NCBI GenBank assembly: GCA_021811865.1
Contig: JAKAQB010000065.1
Coordinates: 1-18,921, forward strand
Direction of reading: 5' to 3'
Source of the DNA: Actinomycetes bacterium
GTDB taxonomy: Bacteria; Actinomycetota; Acidimicrobiia; Acidimicrobiales; Palsa-688
DNA: 18,921 nt
Part shown: positions 14,486-18,921 of the stretch, one piece after another
Numbering within the stretch: the stretch's first letter is position 1
How the letters are laid out: every line of letters starts with the position of its first letter
Notes under the pieces: model-generated
The model's input: only the letters and a program-made list of their open reading frames with translations
Told to the model about the DNA's origin: nothing
Database searches by the model: none
Program-made: the position numbers and the translations under genes

Positions 14486-14614
14486 GTGTCGCAGGATGAG
14501 CCGGACGGCATGCGGGAACCCGTCGAGGCCGTCGACGGGCTGCGTGACTCCCTCGCCCGTCTCCTTGGCGCCGACCGGCGTGTGATGGAGCCGCCAGCCA
14601 ACTCCGGTGGGTAA
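14486..14614 (+). CDS. doubtful small open frame, 42 aa
   Basis: From GTG at 14486 the frame reads MSQDEPDGMREPVEAVDGL and continues RDSLARLLGADRRVMEPPANSGG to TAA. Third positions are mostly G/C and the central part would form an acidic amphipathic helix. There is no clear ribosome binding site and I recognise no family. It may be chance. Confidence 0.2.
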   Translation: MSQDEPDGMREPVEAVDGLRDSLARLLGADRRVMEPPANSGG

Positions 14615-14634
14615 CGTTGCTCGGGTGCCGAGCG

Positions 14635-14640
14635 AAGGGG
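14635..14640 (+). promoter_or_regulatory. ribosome binding site selecting GTG 14646
   Basis: AAGGGG, within gaagggga, sits 5 nt before GTG 14646. The earlier in-frame GTG codons at 14607 and 14625 lack such a sequence, so this site decides the start of the small protein. Confidence 0.5.
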
Positions 14641-14645
14641 ACATC

Positions 14646-14807
14646 GTGGTGAAGCGGGTGACCGACCTCGTGCACGGGGACGCCACCCTGGAGTACGGCG
14701 TGGTGACCCACCGCGAGGGACGCAAGGTGTGGTTCGAGAAACGTGTCGTCACCTTCAACTCCGTGGACGACGAGTTGCGGCTGGACACGAGCAGCACCGA
14801 GGGCTGA
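14646..14807 (+). CDS. small hypothetical protein
   Basis: A 53-aa acidic/basic soluble protein that I do not recognise. It reads VKRVTDLVHGDATLEYGVV, then THREGRKVWFEKRVVTFNS and VDDELRLDTSSTEG, which suggests several short beta-strands. The frame opens earlier (GTG at 14607 and 14625), but AAGGGG at 14635-14640 lies 5 nt before GTG 14646, so that start (or GTG 14649) is preferred. It has no membrane segment and no cysteine. It is isolated: the structured non-genic region lies upstream and the UspA gene converges from downstream. Confidence 0.55.
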   Translation: MVKRVTDLVHGDATLEYGVVTHREGRKVWFEKRVVTFNSVDDELRLDTSSTEG

Positions 14808-14808
14808 G

Positions 14809-14851
14809 CGCCCCGCCGCCGGCACCCCCGGCCCGCCCCGCCGCCGGCGGC
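14809..14851. repeat. 15-bp direct repeat and 12-bp palindrome between converging genes
   Basis: CGCCCCGCCGCCGGC occurs exactly at 14809-14823 and 14834-14848. The second copy runs into GCCGCCGGCGGC (14840-14851), a perfect 12-bp palindrome. It fills the 49-bp gap between the small protein (+) and the UspA gene (-), so a shared transcription end is likely. Confidence 0.4.
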
Positions 14852-14856
14852 CAGCG

Positions 14857-15279
14857 CTACTTGACGACGAGGACGGGCCGGTCGGCGAGGTGCAGCACCT
14901 TGTACGCCGTCCCGCCGAGGAGCACTCGGGCGATGCCCGAACGGCCGTGGGAGCCGACCACGATGATGTCGGCGTCGTGGTCCTTCGCAGCGGCCACGAT
15001 CTGGTCAGCGACCTGGCCGGCGATGACGGTGCGGACCTCCGTGGAGACGCTGAGCCCCGCCTCCTGCACCCGCTGGGCCTCCTTGGCGAGCAGCTCGTCG
15101 GCTTCGCCGGCGCTCTCCGTGTCGTACAGGGCAGCGCCCCGTCCGGTGACCAGGTCCTGCTCCCTCATGTGCACGATGTGGATCTTCCCGCCGCTCAGCC
15201 GGGCCAGGTCTTCGGCGGCGGCGACGGCGCGATCGGACTGCTCGGACATGTCGACGCCTACGAGGATGGTGTCGTACAT
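14857..15279 (-). CDS. universal stress protein, UspA family
   Basis: A 140-aa single-domain USP. It begins MYDTILVGVDMSEQSDRAV, the usual first strand and helix, and ends with VVGSHGRSGIARVLLGGTAYKVL. That end contains the ATP-binding pattern G-x2-G-x9-G-(S/T), placing it with the ATP-binding MJ0577-like USPs rather than E. coli UspA. Such proteins are cytosolic dimers linked to survival under energy or oxidant stress; the exact role is unknown. The frame extends upstream, but ATG 15279 has the strong Shine-Dalgarno AAGGGGAGG (15293-15285) 5 nt before it. It lies 49 bp after the NUDIX gene on the same strand and may be read with it. Confidence 0.93.
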   Translation of the reverse strand: MYDTILVGVDMSEQSDRAVAAAEDLARLSGGKIHIVHMREQDLVTGRGAALYDTESAGEADELLAKEAQRVQEAGLSVSTEVRTVIAGQVADQIVAAAKDHDADIIVVGSHGRSGIARVLLGGTAYKVLHLADRPVLVVK

Positions 15280-15284
15280 TCGTG

Positions 15285-15293
15285 CCTCCCCTT
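15285..15293 (-). promoter_or_regulatory. ribosome binding site of the UspA gene
   Basis: On the - strand AAGGGGAGG ends 5 nt before ATG 15279. It rules out the 61-residue upstream extension that the open frame would allow. Confidence 0.75.
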
Positions 15294-15328
15294 CTTGGTC
15301 TGTCCGCCGGGCGGCGCCGGCAGCACCA

Positions 15329-15919
15329 CTACATCGTAGCGGCGGGGCGCCCACCGCCTGAGACCGAGGGCGCCCCGAGCGCGAGCTCGGCGAGCGCCAG
15401 AGCGGCAACGGTCTGGCTGTCGGTGATGGACCCGTCGCGAACGAGGCCCCACGCACGGTCACGTGCCACCAGCTCGATGGCGGTGATGCCCTCGGAGGCG
15501 AGCTCGGCCTCCTCCACTCCGGCGTCGGTCAGGTCGCGGGCGAGGAAGACGTGGTTGTCCTCGTCGAGCAGGCCGTTGGCGGGGTGGAGCAGGCCGAGGT
15601 GCTCCCAGCTCGCCGCCGCCAGGCCGGTCTCCTCGGCGAGCTCCCGCCGGGCGGCGGCAAGGGGATCCTCGCCGTCGGTGCGGCCGGCGGGCACCTCCAG
15701 GGACCAGCGGCCGACGGTGTAGCGGTAGAGGCGCACGAGGGCCACCCGGTCCCGGTCGTCGACGGCCACGACGAACACGGCCGGTTGGTTGACCACCGTG
15801 TAGTACTCGCCGGCGCTGCCGTCGGGGCGGGACACCTCGTCACGGACGACCCGGTACCAGGGGTTGGTGTGGACGACTTCGCTGCTGTGGCGCAGCCACG
15901 GGCCGCGAGCCTCGCTCAC
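15329..15919 (-). CDS. NUDIX hydrolase, ADP-ribose pyrophosphatase-like
   Basis: A 196-aa NUDIX protein that probably cleaves ADP-ribose or another nucleoside diphosphate sugar. N-terminal segments PWYRVVRDEV and YYTVVNQPAVFVVAVDD match the ADP-ribose pyrophosphatase dimer fold, followed by LVRLYRYTVGRWSLEVPAG. The NUDIX box reads GRTDGEDPLAAARRELAEETGL: the metal-binding REL-x-EE-x-G core is intact, but the spacing from G to the core is one residue shorter than the G-x5-E-x7-REUxEExGU consensus. The C-terminus ITDSQTVAALALAELAL is typical of the group. The GTG at 15919 shares GTGA with the stop of the gamma-glutamyltransferase gene, so the two are translationally coupled. The open frame running back to 17452 is a shadow of that gene. 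Confidence 0.9.
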   Translation of the reverse strand: MSEARGPWLRHSSEVVHTNPWYRVVRDEVSRPDGSAGEYYTVVNQPAVFVVAVDDRDRVALVRLYRYTVGRWSLEVPAGRTDGEDPLAAARRELAEETGLAAASWEHLGLLHPANGLLDEDNHVFLARDLTDAGVEEAELASEGITAIELVARDRAWGLVRDGSITDSQTVAALALAELALGAPSVSGGGRPAATM

Positions 15920-17502
15920 CACCCCTCGACCGCCCCCGCCGTCGCGCGGGGGTCGCTGCCGCCGGCGAGCGTCGTGAGGCCGGCGTCGATCAGGTGGGCG
16001 TGACCCCACTCCCCGCTCCAGGCCTCCCCGACCACCACGTCGTGGCCGCGATCGCGCAGGCCGGCCGCCCAACCCTCGGGGGCGTTGCCCTCGAGGTGGA
16101 CCTGCACGCGCCCGCCGGCGCGCCAGGTGTCGAACCCGCCGCTCGGCCCGGCGGCCCCGAGCGCGAACCGCCCGGCGGCGACCGCCTCGCCCGGGTCCTC
16201 CCCGGCGGCGAGCAGCCGGGCCAGCAGCTGGAGGAGGACCTGCGGCTGGGCGTCGGCGCCCATGGTGCCGAGCACGGCGCGCAGCGAGCCGTCGGGGCGT
16301 GTGACGAGGGTGGGGCAGAGGGTGTGGGGCGGCCGGCGGCCCGGTCGGTACTCGGCGGGGTGGCCGGGCTCGAGCGAGAAGCCCTGCCCCCGGTTGTGGA
16401 GGAAGATGCGCGATCCCGGGGCGATGAGCCGGCTGCCCCACCCGGACGCGTTCGACTGGATCAGGCTCACGCCCATCCGGTCGCCATCGACGGCACAGAG
16501 GGCGATGGTGTCGCCGGCACCGGAGGGCACGCCGAGGGCACCGGCTCTGCGGGGATCGATGGCGGCGCGGCGAGCGGCGAGACGTGCGGGCGACAGCAGC
16601 TCGGCGGCGTCGGCCTCGTCGTGGAGGACGAGGAGGCGGTCGTGGGCGGCCTGGCGCGACGCTTCGATCAACAGGTGCGCCCAGCCTGGATCTCGGGGAT
16701 CGGGAAGGTCGAGGCCGCCGGCGATCCAGGCGGCCGCCGCGGTCAGGTAGCCCTGCGAGTTGGGCGGCGCCGTCCAGATGCGGTGGCCCCAGGCGTCGGC
16801 GCCGGCAGCCGCCACCCAGTCCGCCTGGGGGCGGTCGAGGTCCTCGGCGGTGTGCTCGCCGGCGGTGATGGCGAGGAACCCCTCCCCGAACTCGCCATGG
16901 TAGAAGGCCGCCCGGTCCCCGGTGGCGATGGCGTCGAGGGCGCGGCCGACCCCGCGGCGGCGGACGATGCTTCCGGGGGAAAGTCCTCCCGGGATCCGGT
17001 AGTCGTCGGCTTCCGTCAGGTCCGCCACGCGGTCGAAGGCGGCGGCCAGGCCGGGTGAGGCGGGGAACCCCTCGAAGGCGTAGCGACGGGCGGCGGCGAG
17101 GACCTCGGCGAGCGGCAGCCGCCCGAAGCGGGCGTGCAGCGCCAGCCAGCCGTCGGCGCAGCCGGGCACCGTGACCGCCGCCGGGTGGTCGAACGCGGGC
17201 ATCGTCAGGTGGGCCTCGGCCCGCAGCCGGTCGGGGTCGGCGCCCGAGCCGGCACGGCCGGAGGCGTTGAGCGCCACGACCTCCTGCCCGGGCCCGGGGT
17301 GCACGACGGCCCACAGGTCGCCGCCCAACCCGCACATGTGCTGGCTGGTCACGGCCAGCACGGCGCTGGTCGCCACGGCGGCGTCGGCGGCGGTGCCGCC
17401 CCGGCGGAGGACGTCGACGCCTGCGCCGGCGGCGAGGTGGTCGACGGCGCACACCATGCCGGTGGGCGCGAAGCGGGACGGGACAGGCTGCAGGGGTGTC
17501 AT
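15916..17502 (-). CDS. gamma-glutamyltransferase family protein (Ntn-hydrolase)
   Basis: A 528-aa proenzyme of the gamma-glutamyltranspeptidase family, which self-cleaves to expose a catalytic Thr. Signatures: AAGAGVDVLRRGGTAADAAV near the N-terminus, MCGLGGDLWAVV, TVPGCADGWLAL, then GAGDTIALCAVDGD with the predicted nucleophile Thr332, SNASGWGSRL, and GTMGADAQPQVLLQLL. Cleavage before Thr332 would give chains of 331 and 197 residues. Family members act on glutathione, gamma-glutamyl compounds or cephalosporin side chains; which applies is unknown. There is no signal peptide, so it is probably cytosolic. ATG 17502 is used here; GTG 17511 is also possible and shares GTGA with a 21-codon upstream frame. 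The longer open frame to 18225 is rejected because it runs through the neighbouring gene on the other strand. Confidence 0.9.
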   Translation of the reverse strand: MTPLQPVPSRFAPTGMVCAVDHLAAGAGVDVLRRGGTAADAAVATSAVLAVTSQHMCGLGGDLWAVVHPGPGQEVVALNASGRAGSGADPDRLRAEAHLTMPAFDHPAAVTVPGCADGWLALHARFGRLPLAEVLAAARRYAFEGFPASPGLAAAFDRVADLTEADDYRIPGGLSPGSIVRRRGVGRALDAIATGDRAAFYHGEFGEGFLAITAGEHTAEDLDRPQADWVAAAGADAWGHRIWTAPPNSQGYLTAAAAWIAGGLDLPDPRDPGWAHLLIEASRQAAHDRLLVLHDEADAAELLSPARLAARRAAIDPRRAGALGVPSGAGDTIALCAVDGDRMGVSLIQSNASGWGSRLIAPGSRIFLHNRGQGFSLEPGHPAEYRPGRRPPHTLCPTLVTRPDGSLRAVLGTMGADAQPQVLLQLLARLLAAGEDPGEAVAAGRFALGAAGPSGGFDTWRAGGRVQVHLEGNAPEGWAAGLRDRGHDVVVGEAWSGEWGHAHLIDAGLTTLAGGSDPRATAGAVEGW

Positions 17503-17631
17503 CGGTGTCACGGCGTTGCGCAACGGCGCACCGTCAGGCCCATGCCCGCCGGGAAGGTCCGCTCGTGGGCCATGCGCGCATCGTAAGCGCACCCAACGGC
17601 TGGCACCACGGGTACAGTCGAGAGTCCAGAC

Positions 17632-17638
17632 GAGGAGG
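17632..17638 (+). promoter_or_regulatory. strong Shine-Dalgarno selecting a TTG start
   Basis: GAGGAGG lies 5 nt before TTG 17644. TACAGT at 17613-17618 fits TAnnnT and could be the -10 of this gene, though no good -35 is found. Confidence 0.65.
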
Positions 17639-17643
17639 CCCGG

Positions 17644-18897
17644 TTGCCCGACCGGACGAGCGGGGACGCAACTCAGACGGAGCGGTCGCTGGTGCCTCGG
17701 CGGTGGAGGCGGCCTCGGGGGGGCCGGCGCGCGCCGGCGCAGCCTGACCGGTCGGCGAGCGCGCTCGACAGCCTGCTCGAGGCTTCGAGCCTCGACCAGG
17801 AGCACGTCGCCGCCGCGGCCGCCGACGAGGCGGTGGCCGCCGACGAGGAGCAGTACGGGCGCCCCGGCCCGCCCATCGACGGGCGCTCGCCGTTCTTCGT
17901 CGCCATGACGGCCACCTTCGGCGTCGCCCTCGGGGTGCTCGGGGTGCTGGTCGTCTACTTCAGCCGGGGCATGCTGCTGCTGCTGCTGCTCTCGCTGTTC
18001 ATCGCTGCCGGGCTCGACCCGGTCGTGGCGTTCTTCCAACGCCGGCGCCTGTCGCGTCCCGTGTCGGTCGTGGTCGTCCTCGTCCTGCTGATGGTGGTGT
18101 TCGCCGGCATCGGTGACCTCGTGATCCCCGTTCTCGTCAAGCAGATCACCCATCTCGTCAACGCCCTGCCCCGCTACTTCCACCAACTCAACAACAGCAG
18201 CTCGTTCCTCGGCCGGATCAACCACCGCTTCAGCGTCGAGACGAGGATCAAGGATGCCCTGACCAAGAGCTCGTCGAGCATCGCCACCGGCCTCCTCGGG
18301 TTTGGCCGCAGAGTCCTCGGGGCCCTCACGAGCACCCTGATCGTGATCGTGGTGTCCGTCTACCTGCTGTTCGACCTGCCCCGCTTCAAGCGGCTGGTGT
18401 ACAGCCTCACGCCCCGCAGCCGCCGGGCGCGGATAGTGCTGCTCGGCGACGAGATCTTCGTCAAGGTCGGCGGGTACGTGCTCGGCCGCATCGTCATCTC
18501 GGTCATCAGCGGGTTGGGCACGTGGGTGTGGTGCCTGGTGTTCGGGGTGCCGTACCCGTTGCTGCTTGCGGTGCTCGTGGCGGTCTTCGGCCTGCTTCCG
18601 GTGGTCGGCTCGACGATCGGGGGGTTGATCGTCGCCGCCGTGGCCCTCACGGTCTCGGTGCCGATCGCGATCGCCACCGCCAGCTTCTACATCCTCTACC
18701 GGCTCGTAGAGGACTACGTGCTCACCCCGCCGATCATGAACAAGACGGTCGACGTGCCCGGACTCGTGACGGTGATCGCCACGCTCATCGGCGCCGTCCT
18801 CCTCGGGATCGTGGGCGCGCTCATAGCCATCCCGGTCGCCGCCGCCGTGAAGCTGGTCGTGGAGCAGGTCGCAGCGCCCCGCCTCGAGCGCAGCTGA
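17644..18897 (+). CDS. AI-2E/PerM family transporter
   Basis: A 417-aa membrane protein of the AI-2E transporter (TqsA/PerM/YdiK) family. After ~85 cytosolic residues, first Arg/Pro-rich and then Ala/Glu-rich, two close hydrophobic helices follow (FFVAMTATFGVALGVLGVLVV and the Leu-rich MLLLLLLSLFIAAGLDPVV), then a third. A soluble-looking insert (~170-230), and a helix ending in SVYLLFDLPRFKRLV come next. The last part carries GGYVLGRIVISVISGLGTWV, FGVPYPLLLAVLVAVFGLLPVVGS and DYVLTPPIMNKTVDVPGLVTV, the most conserved family signature. Substrates vary (AI-2, Na+/H+ exchange, unknown efflux), so none is assigned. The N-terminal extension is longer than usual for the family. The TTG start is supported by GAGGAGG. 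It is divergent from the gamma-glutamyltransferase gene, and its stop is 24 bp from the window end. Confidence 0.92.
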   Translation: MPDRTSGDATQTERSLVPRRWRRPRGGRRAPAQPDRSASALDSLLEASSLDQEHVAAAAADEAVAADEEQYGRPGPPIDGRSPFFVAMTATFGVALGVLGVLVVYFSRGMLLLLLLSLFIAAGLDPVVAFFQRRRLSRPVSVVVVLVLLMVVFAGIGDLVIPVLVKQITHLVNALPRYFHQLNNSSSFLGRINHRFSVETRIKDALTKSSSSIATGLLGFGRRVLGALTSTLIVIVVSVYLLFDLPRFKRLVYSLTPRSRRARIVLLGDEIFVKVGGYVLGRIVISVISGLGTWVWCLVFGVPYPLLLAVLVAVFGLLPVVGSTIGGLIVAAVALTVSVPIAIATASFYILYRLVEDYVLTPPIMNKTVDVPGLVTVIATLIGAVLLGIVGALIAIPVAAAVKLVVEQVAAPRLERS

Positions 18898-18899
18898 GC

Positions 18900-18921
18900 C
18901 CGGGAACCAAACCCTGCCCGG
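18900..18921 (+). terminator. possible terminator stem at the window edge
   Basis: CCGGG at 18900-18904 pairs with CCCGG at 18917-18921 around 12 nt, directly after the stop codon of the membrane protein gene. The stem may continue outside the window, so it cannot be judged fully. Confidence 0.3.

Noticed and set aside
14267..14797. A 176-codon - frame across the region after fdsD
   Set aside because: It is antisense to the small protein with a good ribosome site, and its residue mix is Arg/Thr/Ser/Pro-rich without a recognisable domain.
15329..17452. A 707-codon - frame that would join the NUDIX domain to a long N-terminal region
   Set aside because: The extra part is an extreme Arg/Pro/Gly shadow of the gamma-glutamyltransferase gene; the GTGA overlap at 15919 gives the proper NUDIX start.
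17503..18225. N-terminal extension of the gamma-glutamyltransferase frame
   Set aside because: It runs antisense through the membrane protein gene, contains poly-Gln and Arg/Pro shadow composition, and the family normally starts near residue 1 of the chosen frame.

Overview
The window is high-GC DNA, roughly 70% by eye, with strong G/C preference at third codon positions, many GTG starts, short 4-bp gene overlaps and at least one promoter that seems to drive a leaderless mRNA. This points to a high-GC Actinomycetota. An acidimicrobial or related soil/freshwater lineage is plausible, but the sequence alone does not fix it. The first ~1.15 kb has visibly lower GC and different codon use.

Layout. 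(1) 1-1155: the end of a LivG-like ABC ATPase and a complete LivF-like ATPase, the energising pair of a branched-chain amino acid/amide-type (HAAT) importer cut by the left edge. (2) 1217-7203, all on +: an MFS transporter, a 986-aa PAS-PAS-PAS-GAF-GGDEF-EAL c-di-GMP protein, an N-formylglutamate amidohydrolase-like enzyme and a short-chain dehydrogenase. (3) 7204-8855: a G-rich run and a long inverted repeat between converging genes, then a secreted CAP-like protein on -, then ~450 bp of non-genic DNA with possible gene remnants and two outward-facing promoters. (4) 8856-14136: an operon for a soluble NAD+-dependent, Mo/W-bisMGD formate dehydrogenase, made of an FdsG-FdsB fusion, FdsA and FdsD joined by 4-bp overlaps. 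(5) 14137-14645: a ~510-bp region without a clear gene, rich in hairpins. (6) 14646-14807: a small unrecognised protein. (7) 17502-14857 on -: gamma-glutamyltransferase-like, NUDIX hydrolase and UspA genes, probably one transcription unit. (8) 17644-18897 on +: an AI-2E/PerM family membrane protein with a TTG start chosen by a strong Shine-Dalgarno sequence.

The best understood unit is the formate dehydrogenase operon. FdsA carries every Fe-S ligand expected of the Fds type plus a Cys-His pair at the metal site. The FdsG-FdsB fusion carries the FMN, NADH and Fe-S sites needed to pass electrons to NAD+. Its oddity is two in-frame tandem-repeat insertions, one at the fusion joint and one inside the FdsB part. 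The formylglutamate amidohydrolase upstream would release formate, so both formate production and formate oxidation are encoded within 9 kb; any functional link is inference.

I found no CRISPR array, rRNA, tRNA, insertion sequence or phage gene. I see no clear new multi-gene defence or mobile system. The least explained sequence is the structured region after fdsD and the remnant-bearing region before the formate dehydrogenase operon.
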